Shown: piece after piece, positions 44,736 through 56,372 of the stretch
How the letters are laid out: every line of letters starts with the position of its first letter
Numbering within the stretch: position 1 is the stretch's first letter
DNA from: Chrysemys picta bellii
Lineage: Eukaryota; Chordata; Testudines; Emydidae
Reading direction: 5' to 3'
Length of the DNA: 64,000 bases
NCBI RefSeq assembly: GCF_011386835.1
Contig: NC_088797.1
Location: 93,010,264-93,074,263 of the forward strand
Position numbers and translations under genes: made by a program
Notes under the pieces: generated by a model
Told to the model about the DNA's origin: nothing
The model's database searches: none
Seen by the model: the letters and a program-made list of their open reading frames with translations, nothing else

Positions 44736-47700
44736 TAGTATATGCAACCATATTACTGTACCAAATTGCACGCTAACTTCAGAATTGAACCAAACAGTGC
44801 AAGCTGCTCAGCATCTTGTTGCAACAGGGATTTTTGGACTGTGATATGTATATGCCTTTCTATTATGCATTAGTACCACCTAATAATAAATGAATCAAGC
44901 TGGCTCTGAGGTCTCTCTGATTACTAATAAAACTCTTGTTGGGAACAAAGGTAAAAGAAAACTTGAGTGTAAATTACTGGGACCTGCAATTACCATAGGT
45001 TCTTGTTGCCCTATGGAATATATGAAAATTATTTGTAGTGCCTCACAAATCAAAATGCATTAAACTATCTCTAACAGTTGATATCATCATATATTTACAA
45101 TGACTAAAAAAATGCAAAATGCTGAAGTGTTTACAATACAGGTTGCCTTTATTCTTGGAGAATAATAAGCACAAACAGTGGTTTTAAATGTTTCAAAGTT
45201 AATATGAACGATACAATTTTTCTCTCTTGCCCAGCTCTGCCTTCTTCTAGGCTTCAACAAACAGTTTACAAATAACAATGAAAATATGCATGTAATTGCT
45301 TTATAGCAATTGTACGGGGGTAAAAAAAGACACACACAAAAAAGTAGGAATGTGTAACTTGAAAACTCATACCCTCCACCAACAGAAATTGGTCCAATAA
45401 AAAGATATTACCTCACCTACCTCGTCTCTGTTTTAGTGCAAATGTCATTTTTATGACCAGGTTTTTAGTAGTAGAGCTTGTACATTTTCTGAAAAATAGA
45501 GAGACTTATAAGTTAACTATAGGGGGTTATTTTAGATACAATAAACATTTCCTGTGAACTAGTGTTTTGAAAATCTCAAAAGGCTGAGAGGTTCATTTTT
45601 GTTCAGATAAGCATTGAAAAGTTCAAGTGCGTATCAAGACTCCTTTGATGTAGTAACCAGGCTAGAAATCTCAGGAGAACAGACTCTCTTGAAAGATTTC
45701 CTGTACTCCTCACTTTTTGCAAGAGTGGAAATTGCTTCAAAAAGGGAATTTAGCTATTTAGTGCTTCTGCTTCCAGCCCAATGTCAAATAACCTGGAAAC
45801 AAGAGACATAGGGTTATCAATTAAGTGACTAACCCTGCCAAAGAGATCTGCTTGTGTGTGCCTCATTGAAGTTGATGGGATCCTACACAAGAAAATCTTT
45901 TTGAAGGAGAGGTCCCTAAGTAACCTTCTTCAGTGTGTAAAACAGATTTGAGCTCAGGTCAAGTGTTGGGCTGAAGTCAAGTTTGTTTTTTATTTAACTT
46001 GAACAGGAACATCTAGCTCACGCATAAGCCTATTATAAAGTTAACAGAGAGCAGGCAAAAGTGACATCCCTCCCACTAATTATACAATAGTGTTAGTAAT
46101 TTAAGGAGTATTGTTTCATTCCAAATATTATCCCCTTATTCTAATTATTACATCGGTGCATAAAGGAAGAAGGGTTTTGGAAACAGCAGTTTAGCAGCTT
46201 CAGTAGTGGTGGCTCCTGGCTTCCCACGTAGTGAATTGTTAAGGCTGATTTTGTGAGAATGATTGGGATGCACTGCATCCTTGTTCTCCCAGCTCCAGGA
46301 TGTGGCAGACCTGGGCCACCATTTGGGAAGCAGCAGCACAAGCTACTTGGCACAGGAGCAGACTCAGCTGTGGAAAGCAAGCAGAGACTGACTGGGTGGA
46401 CTTGTTGGGAGGAAGAAGAGATGGTTTCCAGTGATACTGATCCCAGAAGGGATATGTATTGGTTGGGTCTGTCCCTGGTAGGGACTTGTATCCTGATAGT
46501 TATCACTAGCTATCAAAGCCAAAGTGTCTGGCCATGTGGTTCTTTGGATATTGCTCTAGAATCTGCTGCCTGTATTTGCCCAAAGCAAGATTAGAATCTT
46601 TATAATCCCACATACTATTGGTGAACGGTGGGAGATGAGGAGGGGAAGCTGCAAAGGTACATACCATTTCCCCAATTTAAATTTTTACAGATTCTTATAC
46701 ACCAGTTTCCATTCAGTTACTTTTGGGCAAAGGTCTTATGGAAAATATTATCTGATGAATTTTGTGGTTCACCAGTAATACTATCAGATTCTTGCCTCAG
46801 CCCCAGTCTGAGTTTTCTGGTTGAGTGTTTGGATCCCAGTAATGAACGAGATCAGATAATACTTCAATAACGTCTCTTTTATATTTACCGTGAGAATGCT
46901 TGCTCCCCCAGCTGTTCACATGGAAATAGTAATGCCCCACCTTAAGGCTTTATTAACCGAGCCAATACTTTGGGATTGCTGTTTGACTATACAGAAATTA
47001 ATGGAAGTGATTTTTAAAGATATTTCAGGTACTCAGAGAAACCTTTTTTAACTTCAAGGCTATGTTGGAGAGATTGTGGCAGATCTGGCAAGAGTCCAAA
47101 AATCTTAAGAGTTATTACCCTGACGCCCGCCATTTGTAACTGCTACCCCAATAGGTTGTTTGGCATTCCCTTTGATTTGGAACAGCTGGACCATGTTAAC
47201 CCCAGTTCCAGGCCTAGTAATACAGAGTTGAGTATGTGTCAGAAGGGTAATGCCCATACCCAAACAGTTTCTGCAATTCTCTCATACTTCTAACCGAGAG
47301 CCATACTATGGTCCTTCGTGAGGTATTCCAACCGCTCAACCTTGTTTAACTGAATGTATTTCAGATTTAAGACTAAGAAATCCTAGGTACAAGTGGCTGT
47401 GGCTTTGGTTTTTAATAATGTATCTAGGGGAAAAGGTAAGCCAGAGAGGCCTGAGTGCAGCACCATATATACAGAGTCTTAGAGAGAGTAGTGTTTTATT
47501 CTTTACCCAGAAATCAAATTCAAAAGATAGAAAGTGTTTCCAACACAGGATTACAAGAGTGGAGGCAGAATTTAAAGACTGGGGGGGCTGATAAGAAAAT
47601 CTGTAGTATGAGAGCTCTCCTTAGCTACAGAGGCTATTCAATAGAAAAGGTTAAAGGGAAACAATTTTAAAGCATTCAGAGAGAATTTCTGCTCTACATA

Positions 47701-47929
47701 ATAATAAAACAAATTACCAGTTATTTATGTAAATCCTGTCAGCCTATGGCCTATTTGGCTGAAACCAAATGGCCCAGATTTAGGCTTATTGCTCAAAAAC
47801 CACAAGTCAATCATAGGGTTACAGATCATAATTCTGGGAGAAACAGACCTAACTGTAGAGCCAATGCAACAGATTACCAAGACAATTTCTCAGTAAAGGC
47901 CCCAGAGATGGAAGTGGAATGATTAGATG
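44736..47929. other. Unassigned stretch, possibly containing the 5' part of an old LINE
   Basis: Apart from the PLE fragment at 45374-45429, nothing is firm. Degenerate protein-like runs at about 46990-47150 (REPFLTSRLCWRDCG type) and 47455-47670 may be ORF1 or upstream parts of the LINE that follows, but I cannot place them. Confidence 0.35.
45374..45429 (+). mobile_element. Penelope-like element tail fragment (family C)
   Basis: The words 'ccaacagaaattgg' and 'aagatattacctcacc' match the right arm of the PLE tail at 26390-26438. The copy starts just downstream of where the hammerhead-like motif would lie. Confidence 0.6.
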
Positions 47930-49560
47930 GGCCTGACTGAGATTGTATAAAATCTTGTATCAAGATTGTCTCACGGCATATTGCTGGCCTTGAAAGTAAA
48001 CTTCAGAATTTGGATTGTAGGAATTATTTATCACAGTCTAACTTAGTCTCCCTCCAAGGGGCTTTGAATCCTTTTTAGAAAGGTTGTTAAGTAAGATAAG
48101 AGAGGTAGACCAGCATGTGGTCTGGCCTTCTTCATCACCACTAGATTAAATGTCATAACTATCAGTTAACATCAGGTAACCACTATTTTCAGGTCTTTAA
48201 GCTTTACCTTTTCAAGATAAATCTGTCTCTATTATCCCGGAATGTTTATTTTCTCCTTTTGGACTCTCTTTTTTTAATGCGTTTCTCTATGTGGAATTTG
48301 AAACTCTCAATGACTCGCTTAGGGAAAAGTATCCATTATCCAACTTTATTGTTTTGGGTGATTTTAATGTATGACTTGGTTGTGGGACAGGGAAATTCTT
48401 CATCTGTCTTCTCACTTAGTGAAAGGAGCTTTTCCTTTAATTGTCCCTAAATCTCTGGACTATAGATCTCTGGAAAAATACCCCAGGGTTGTAATTTTCA
48501 GTACTTTAAAATTATTTTTGGTTGGAGGTGCTGAATGGTGATGAGGTGGAGAGCCACTTTGCCTTCACTTCATCTAGAGGGACCACTATTACAGATTATA
48601 TTGCAGTACCAATTTTAAATTGGACCTATTTTGCTAATGGCTTTTAAAACAGATAGTGGTCACCAACTTTTTTCAGGTAAATATTTGCTCATCTGCCACA
48701 TTTTTATGGGGGGAGATGGGGAGGGTAATGGAGAATATGGGTTCAGGCACATTTTGCCCCATTCCTGATGGAATCCCTTAGGTAAACTCAAAATCAAAGA
48801 GAAACTTGCATCCAGTTATCTGTTAGTTTTGAAGAACCAACTATCAGACCTTAAGGATGTATTCCATATCTGTAGAGTATTCACTGCACTTATTAAGAAA
48901 AACCTTCAGGATGATTTTGCTATCAAGGAGGACGTTTTAATCTTTTACAGGATGAAACTATCCGGTATGATTTGGAAAACGCTTCAGTTATAGGAAACTC
49001 CCTCACACTGTTAGAAAGCAAAAGCTTTTAGAAATAATGGTTAACTGGATTCTATTAGAAAATTAGTTATTTTTAGATGGGAATATAAAATTTGTTAAAT
49101 AAGAAAAATATCAAAGGGCCCTTTGGAAGGAATTTGAACTTGCTGCCAAGAAAAATTCATTTATTTTAATTTTGGAAGTTGTGGCTATATAGATTCAAAA
49201 AATATTTGGAAATTTTAAATACGATAAAAAGGGCCTTTATGGTTTTACAGATCTTAATTGATTTTACCCATGTGGGTCAGGCCAGGCTTGAGATTTGACA
49301 CATTGCATACTGGAGACTTTTATTAGCCATTTGACAAATAAAATGGCTATCTCCAATCTTGGCTCAGAAGACTTTCCTAATTAGTTCAAAAACTGGAACA
49401 TTTGTTATGCAGCAATGTTTCAGTTACATGGGCAGTTGCCCTTTTTGCTTGGTTGATGGCAAAAAGAAGGAAAGAATTGTTTGAAAGTAATGCTCTTTTC
49501 AAGTTGAAGTGAATCAATTTGTTCCTAACGTTTGTAATTTTATTTTGGTATATTATTCTA
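47930..49560 (+). pseudogene. Old non-LTR retrotransposon with AP-endonuclease remnant
   Basis: Fragments in plus frames give HIAGLESKLQNLDCRNYLSQ with LVSLQGALNPF (about 47975-48080), then FLYVEFETLNDSLREKYPL with FIVLGDFNV (48275-48370), then FTSSRGTTITDYIAV (about 48565-48612). These match the order of AP-like LINE endonucleases: 'WN-x-AGL', 'LQET', 'GDFN', and the final 'DYI' strand. Later pieces (KYQRALWKEFELAAKK, about 49112) resemble the linker before RT. No RT motif is visible, so it is 3'-deleted. Many stops show great age. The clade is not assigned. Confidence 0.5.
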
Positions 49561-50105
49561 GGGGCAGTTTCAAAAATGTAAATTGACTCTAGTAGTATCT
49601 TTGCTTTTATTTTTGCCGTGTGAAGATATTAAAATTTGTGTATATTTTGTTGAGCATTATGACTAAGATCATTATGATTAAGATAGTGGGTTAATACATT
49701 TGATTTGAATAAAAGAAGAGAATGAAGAAACTGTAAGAAGAAAGTGTGCAGATCTATTAGTTTAGTGGCTTTATGTTGCAACTAGAACAGTGCACAACTT
49801 TTTAGTTTGCAGAGAATTCTGTGAACTTTATTCAGTTTTAATGTTGGGTTCATACCAACTCAAGTTTCCTTTGAGTTTCAGGCTCAAATGAATAAAAGAA
49901 AATTGAGTTGAAACCAATCTAGACAGTCATTTTCAGCATCAAAGCTCTGGCTGCAGAAGGGAAGCAAGTTAAACAGGAGCTGGGAACTCTGTAGGGGCAG
50001 CATGTTCAGCCACCTATGGAAAGGAGCATCTACTGTCACTCTCCCAGATCCTTCTAACTGAAGAGCTGAACAACAGAGATAGTTCCAGAGAAAACAACAC
50101 CCAGC

Positions 50106-50110
<5 letters not shown>
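49561..50110. other. Unassigned AT-rich stretch
   Basis: Nothing is recognised. Confidence 0.45.

Positions 50111-50175
<65 letters not shown>
50111..50175. repeat. (CA)n microsatellite
   Basis: There are about 32 uninterrupted CA units, producing the cysteine-valine run seen in overlapping minus-strand frames. Confidence 0.97.
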
Positions 50176-50178
<3 letters not shown>

Positions 50179-51306
50179 CCATGATGAGGTCCTTTGCAAA
50201 TGGAGAAGTAAAAGGAATAAATGTGAAAATCCTGATAATCCCCACTCTTAAACACAAAGGGCTTTGTTTCCACCTAAATAAGAGGTGTGCGCATTTTCAA
50301 CCCCACTCTTAGCTTATGCAATTTCTTGTGCATAGTTATTCGCTTTATATTAATTCAGCAAAATATTATCAGCTGCTTGCTTTGTTTAACAAATAAGTTA
50401 GCTTTGTTTATCGTGCAGTACAAGTGAAAGAAATCTCACTCTCCCAAGATGTAAGCCACTAAAAATAACCATGGCAACACATTAACTTCAGAACTGATCT
50501 CTGTATTTCTAGTTTATAGGATTCTGCTGGCCTTTATTAGATTATATTTAACTTGAAGCCATGTCTAATTTGTCCATTTTCAATGAAAATTACAGACTTT
50601 CTCCATTTTGGATTTAATTCAATAAAATTGTAATTATGATTTATAGTTGTTTACTAGTGTGAAAGCACTTGATCATTAGTGGATTAAATGTGACTCAGTA
50701 TTAACATTCAACAATTAACACTGACATTTCTGATCAGTCCCTTGACCAATAATATTTCTTCACATTAAATGGGGAGCTTTGCTTTCAAGTTTCATCTTTA
50801 AGATATTTAATTTAACTATGATCTTTTCTATTGTGGTTAGAATTTCTTATTGCTTTTATCCTTAATCCATTAAAGCCAGAGGAGCTCTGCCTGAGATTTG
50901 GAGACACATACAACGTGCATTTTTAGGGAAAACTGACATTCAATCTACTAAAGCCAACGGTTCACCTTTCTAATAGTTTTATTAGACTCTCTTCTGGCAT
51001 AAAGTAGTTCATTTTTAATATTAAGTGAAGAAAATTGAAAAGTTCAATATATGGGAAAAATCCACTTCTTCATCTAGGATTGGATCAACCTTTCTCCGAA
51101 CATACCGGTGGTCTGGGGCTCTGGCAAGGGAAATGAGGACTGTGGGAGATTACCAAATCCAACACCTGAATATGCATGCCTCAATTTCCCCCTATTATTG
51201 GTGAGATTTGGCAGAGAAGCTAACTAAACAAATGTCTAGCCCTTTCTGGGAAAGCAAGCAGCCAAACAAAAGCTCCCCCACCCACCCCCCAGAAACAAAA
51301 TCCCTT
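50176..51306. other. Unassigned AT-rich stretch
   Basis: Nothing is recognised. Confidence 0.45.
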
Positions 51307-51513
51307 GGCCCTAATCTACACTACCAACTTGTCAGTATGTCGCTCAGTTATACTGACCGGACACCCGGTGTAGACAGCGCTCCCGTTGACATAGTTACTG
51401 CTTCTCTGGGAGGTGTAGTTCCTATACTGATAGGAGCTTGCTCGTCAGCATAGGTAGCATCTACACTAAGAACTACAGCTGTGCCACTACAGTGCTGTAA
51501 GTGTAGAGAAGCC
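51307..51513. mobile_element. Harbinger-type MITE
   Basis: The left end GGCCCTAATCTACACTACC is mirrored at the right by, in reverse, GGCTTCTCTACACTTACAGC. The interior has 'ggtgtagacagcgctcccg' and 'gacatagttactgc' words found in this MITE group. Target copies are not clear. Confidence 0.6.
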
Positions 51514-52161
51514 TTGAGCCTTTTTCCACAGGCTCAAGCAGCCCTCAATCCTTCGTCAGGCTCTAGTAAGACCTACTGCTCCTATTACACATCTCCCTCT
51601 CTACAGTCTTCCAGCAACTGAGTTCTTATGCAATGTAAGGCTATTACCATCACCTTATGAATATCTTTGCACTCAGTGTAAACGGCTGCAACTCTGTCCA
51701 GGTCAAGAGGGTTAATTCTTTCCAGCCCAGGGATCGGGTTTGCACACTCTGTCACATACCATGCCCTACAAGAGTAGATGTCAGTAGATTAGGCAGAATC
51801 CCAGCTCCCTGCCACCCCAGGGACAGGGTCTGTGCTCTCTGTCGCAGAATCCTTTCTGCACAATGTTTTGGGATCATCCTGGGAGTGGGATTTGAAGCAC
51901 TTCTGTCCTTACACCCATAGATGCTCATGGACTTGAAGGAGAGTGGGGCCATCTGCATAGCATGAGTTTGTGGCTGTCTAGCATCCTGGTTTACCCTCTT
52001 CCCTGTCCTATGGAGCTGCTCCATCAAGGAAGTCTCCATCATGGAAATGGCTAAAAGTTAATACAGCCTAAGCTTCTCCAAGGGGGCTGGGGAGCAAGAG
52101 GGCAATATGAGTCACCCATGGCCAGTCTCCTTCCGAGCCACAGATCCTCAAACTTTCTAAG
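51514..52161. other. Unassigned stretch with a diverged tandem duplication
   Basis: 'cccagggatcgggtttgcacactctgtc' near 51725 recurs as 'cccagggacagggtctgtgctctctgtc' near 51817, about 92 bases on. The origin is unknown. Confidence 0.45.
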
Positions 52162-52245
52162 TATCAGGGGGTAGCCGTGTTAGTCTGTATCTACAAAAAC
52201 AACAAGGAGTCTGGTGGCACTTTAAAGACTAACAGATTTATTTGG

Positions 52246-52286
52246 GCATAAGCTTTCGTGGGTAAAAACCTCACTTCTTCAGATGC
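52246..52286 (-). ncRNA. Hammerhead-like ribozyme motif in PLE tail (family A)
   Basis: The minus strand reads GCAT (stem I), CTGAAGA (intact CUGANGA core), A, GTG-A-GGT-TTTT-ACC-CAC (stem II, six pairs with one bulged A), GAAA (intact core), GCTT, ATGC (stem I partner). Helix III would be the self-complementary AGCT, expected only in a dimer. Both core segments are canonical, so of the copies in the window this is the best candidate for activity. The alternative is chance resemblance kept by family sequence conservation. Confidence 0.6.
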
Positions 52287-52385
52287 ATAGAGTGAAAGTT
52301 ACAGATGCAGGCATTATATACTGACACATGGAGAGCAGGGAGTTACTTCGCAAGTGGAGAACCAGAGTTGACAGGGCCAATTCAA

Positions 52386-52853
52386 TCAGAGTGGATGTAG
52401 TCCACTCCCAATAATAGATGAGGAGGTGTCAATTCCAGGAGAGGAAAAGCTGCTTCTGTAATGAGCCAGCCACTCCCAGTCCCTATTCAAGCCCAGATTA
52501 ATGGTGTTAAATTTGCAAATGAATTTTAGTTCTGCTGTTTCTCTTTGAAGTCTGTTTCTGAAGTTTTTTTGTTCAATAATAGTGACTTTTAAATCTGTAA
52601 TAGAATGACCAGGGAGACTGAAGTGTTCACTTACTGACTTATGTATGTTACCATTCCTGATGTCCGATTTGTGTCCATTTATTCTTTTGCGGAGGGACTG
52701 TCCGGTTTGGCCAATGTACATGGCAGAGGGGCAGTGCTGGCACATGATGGCATATATAACATTAGTGGATGTGCAGGTGAATGAGCCCTTGATGGTGTGG
52801 CTGATGTGGTTGGGTCCTCTGATGGTGTCACCAGAGTAGATATGGGGACAAAG
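52386..52853 (-). pseudogene. PLE C-terminal GIY-YIG endonuclease domain, truncated
   Basis: The minus-strand frame has CPHIYSGDTIRGPNHISH upstream, then NVIYAIMCQHCPSAMYIGQT and GQSLRKRINGHK, the GIY-YIG core with its catalytic arginine region, then EHFSLPGHSITDLKVTII. The C-terminal part ELKFICKFNTINLGLNRDWE ends the protein. In PLEs this nuclease nicks DNA for target-primed reverse transcription and follows the RT domain. RT is absent here because the element is 5'-truncated near 52853. The frame itself is open over 156 codons, so decay is mild. Confidence 0.82.
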
Positions 52854-55800
52854 TAGCAACGAGGTTTGCTACAGGGATTGGTTCCTGGGTTGGTGTTTCT
52901 GGGGCTTTCCTGGGTGAAGCTATGCCAGGCTGATATTGCTGCAGAAGTAGCTGACCTCTCCTTCTCTGTGCAGGACAGGGTGAAACAGTCCCTGCATAAT
53001 CCTTCATTTGGGGACCCCCTATAAAATAATCTTGCTTATAATGCAATGCTAGTGTCTACAGATTTGGGTTTCAATTGTTGCAGAGGAAAGTCTAATAAAA
53101 CCACCAGAAAGGTAAACAGTTAACTTTAAATACATTAAATGTATGACATTCTTGCCTAAAAAATGAAGATTAGATATGTCTCCAAGTCTCACGCTTTATT
53201 GGAGCAGTTATATTGCTTTTAAGTACTGTGCTATCAGTTGTGTTCTCAAAAAAGGGCTGATACTGCAGAAAATCAATGGGATAACAAAACTTCAATATAG
53301 ATAAATAAGAAGTGTGTGTGATATCCCATAATGAAGGTATCATTGTATTTCATACTTTACACTAACAGGAATTTACAACCCAGTAGAGTAAACCTACATG
53401 AACTGGCAAAAAAAGAAGGTTTAATCTTCTGGCAGCTGATGAACACTGAATATGAAGTGCATCTACATATTTTCATTTCAAGACTAAACACAGTTGGAGC
53501 CTTTTAAAATGATTCTCACCACATTATTTTGCTGCTTAATTCTGTTCAGCTAAAAGATGATTTGTAGCTCTCATGTAATAGAAAGCATTCTGTGTTGCAT
53601 ACAAACATTCTGGACTAAATCCTGCTGTCATTTACACTGATGCAATCCCACTGAAATCAACACAGCACACACAGGGTCCCTTGTGATGGATCTGCTAAGC
53701 AGGGGCTACAATTCTCATCAGCCCCTTCCCAATGCACTTCCCTTTCCCCTGGTCAGGTAAGATGAAAGGTCCTGAACCAGGAGGAGCCAGGCTCTTTGGG
53801 GAGGCAGCAGCCGCATGGTGAGCCAGGAGCTGTAGAATAGCCAGGTACAGCAAGAAATCCCCAGGAACCATATGCAGAGATGTGTATGGAACATCTGGCA
53901 ATCACAGCTGTTACATCTGCGTGCAGGTATCTGTCGGTCTTATAGGAGTCAGTGCAAAGGGGGTTCCAATGAGAACCACTAACTGAGCCTGGCCTAGAAA
54001 CCCACAAGTTATTTGCTTGAATAGGGATTGAAATGGAGATGGAACCCTCTCAGTTGGACTGCCCCCATGGGCAGAACTGCTATTTCTCACTTTGAACTGT
54101 AACTCTTTAAGTCACTTTAACTAGGGTATTTGCAACCTTTCCCTTTCTTGCCAGCCCTAGTAAAATGCCCTTTCAGTTAGCCATGTGCCTGAGTGGTTAT
54201 TAGGACCCATCAGAGCTAGCGCCTACAAGACCTAGCTGCTGAAGTACCTACAGTGCTTGCCTCTAAGTCACGGTATGCCTGACATGTTACTGGCACCCTG
54301 GGGGGTTGGCGTACTGGCCCTGATCAACTGCAATAATTACACCCTTCTAAGATGCTTAATATTTTAAAATGAAAGGGGAATTCCTAAGCAATTCTTAGAA
54401 GGGATATTAAGAAGAGCTGACACCTCGTGGAAATCTTAGAAAAACAGTCTACTATGCACTAAAGTATATCATCGTATCCTGTAGTTATCTTCCATTGTCT
54501 TCTATCATTCGAGATATCTGAATGTATGGAAGACCTTTGTTTCTGAAACGTTCAATTACTTGTGTGGCTTTTCTCCATGGTGCAGTCAAAGAAAACGATG
54601 TATCAGGTTTCAGCCTAACTAAAAGATGCAACTTCATAAAACAACCAATAAATACCACTAGCAAATAAATAGTTCTTGCCATGTGAACTATAGAAACAAT
54701 GAAACTTTTGTGCAGAGGGCCAAACATCATTAGCCTTCAAAGCCCCTCCTTAAACATCTAATCTCACCACAAGGCTAAAACCTGAACATGGATGTGTGGT
54801 GTCTATGCAGTCTCCCAATAATGAAGCCCTGTTTTATACAGCACAAACAAATAAGTGCATTTCCCATGATTTCCCTGATCAAGCCTCGTCTTATGGAGTT
54901 GTTGTAGCGAGCCCAGGGTCTGAGAGATGAACAGCCTGCTTCAACTCTGCTGGCTGGGAGAATGAAAGAGAAAATATATAGATGCATCTCCCAGGAGTTT
55001 ATATGACCACCCAACCAAGGTATGAACACACCTTAATTAAGCTGCATGAAATATAAATAAAGTTCTCAAAAGGACACAAATATAAACAACCAGTTATCTG
55101 AAAGAACGACTCCAGATAATTCAGTTCTACCTCTGACTGACTCATGATATGGGGCATGGTTGGAATCCTGACAGTCCACCAAACAAAACCATGATGCTGT
55201 GCAGAGAGGAGGTGGTTCAGCTCAAAAAGACACAGACCAAGACAATGAGGAAGAAGAAGAAAAAAGCCCCTGGCAAGCATGCCATTTTATAGTTCCAATC
55301 AGAGAGAGATCACAAAAAGCCTGCCAAGCAGAACTGAGTGTGGGGTTATCATAACAGTTCAAGCCTGGGGCTTGCTATTAGGTGGGCTGTAGGAGGCAGT
55401 CACCTCCCACTTTGTTTTTCAGTCAACTGTCAGCAGCATGGACCAATCAGGGTCTGATCTCCCTGGACTAACATGCAGCGATCTGCAATCAGCCAGACCA
55501 GCAATACAGCTGGAAACCAGCTATCAGTGCACTGTACGACATAGAAAGCTGCATTTGAAGCCATCATTCACATTCATTGCCAAAGCAGTTTTAATGGTGA
55601 TGTTAAAACAACAATGGAGCTTGTCAAGAGTAGTCTTAATAAAGACTCTTTTCATTCAAACATCATGCAGAAACTAAAATGTTACATGTGCAGAATATTC
55701 AATAAATAGGATTTAAAAACACGAATAAAAAAAATTCTCCTTAATTCATTGTCAGAAAATATTCTGAAATGTGAAAACTACAGTAAATCATTTGCATCAC

Positions 55801-56295
55801 AAAACCTCTGCTGAAAACCACATCACCTGTATTTCTCCAAACAACATTTAGAGTTCTGAACTTCACTTAGCTAATTTAAAGATAAAATTAAAATGAATCA
55901 GTATATGTGAACTTTGGCCATTTTTAAAGCAGAGAAACTGACCTATTATTCCTTCAACAATGTAGTTAATTGCTTCAAAAATACTGACCAGTGTTCACGA
56001 ACAGCTCAATGTTTTTTTTTCAACTGCAATGAAAGCCATCTGTTCCGCATGGCAGGTTTCATGAATTTTCTGGTCCATTTCTATATTGAAATGGATGTTT
56101 TAATGAAGAAAAATGTGGTAAAGTGCTGAAAGCTTCATTAAAGCACATTATTTTTGCTTGCAGGCAGAAAAATAGATGTCTGACGGTGAAGTAAAATCTG
56201 ACCAGACTTACTGTGCTTTGTTTATCTGTATTGTTGTCTTTCTAGGTATTAGAAGATTCATGTAGTAAAAGCAAACTCATATTCTGTATATGCCA
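52854..56295. other. Unassigned stretch
   Basis: A short old-repeat-like piece ('tttacactgatgcaatccc') lies at about 53631-53660. Frames at 53695-54007 and 54485-55280 carry no recognisable domain. Nothing else is seen. Confidence 0.4.
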
Positions 56296-56372
56296 ATCAT
56301 AGACCTGGAAGGGACCTTGAGGGGTCATCTAGTCCAGTCCCCTGCACTCAAGGCAGGATTAAGGCCAAAAAC
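56296..56372 (-). mobile_element. Short CR1 LINE 3' piece
   Basis: The plus strand shows 'aatcatagacctggaaggga' and 'tcatctagtccagtcccctg', the reverse complement of a CR1 3' end. It abuts the plus-strand CR1 copy. Confidence 0.65.

Larger units (their letters stand above)
52162..52853 (-). mobile_element. Penelope-like element, 5'-truncated, with 3' tail (family A)
   Basis: On the minus strand it runs from the GIY-YIG frame (52853-52386) through a 3' UTR with a hammerhead-like motif (52286-52246) to the tail 'gatacagactaacacggct' and 'accccctgata' at about 52162. This copy ties the non-coding tails at 18.7 and 62.6 kb to a PLE protein frame. RT is lost by 5' truncation. No target duplication was found. 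Confidence 0.8.

Noticed and set aside
46141..46594. Overlapping frames of about 110-120 codons on both strands
   Set aside because: No family was recognised, and neither frame shows motifs. They might be old LINE sequence but cannot be supported.
49884..50273. Frame with a long cysteine-valine run
   Set aside because: It is the translation of the (CA)n microsatellite at 50111-50175.
53625..53665. Possible MIR-like piece
   Set aside because: Only about 30 bases look familiar, which is too short to assign a family.
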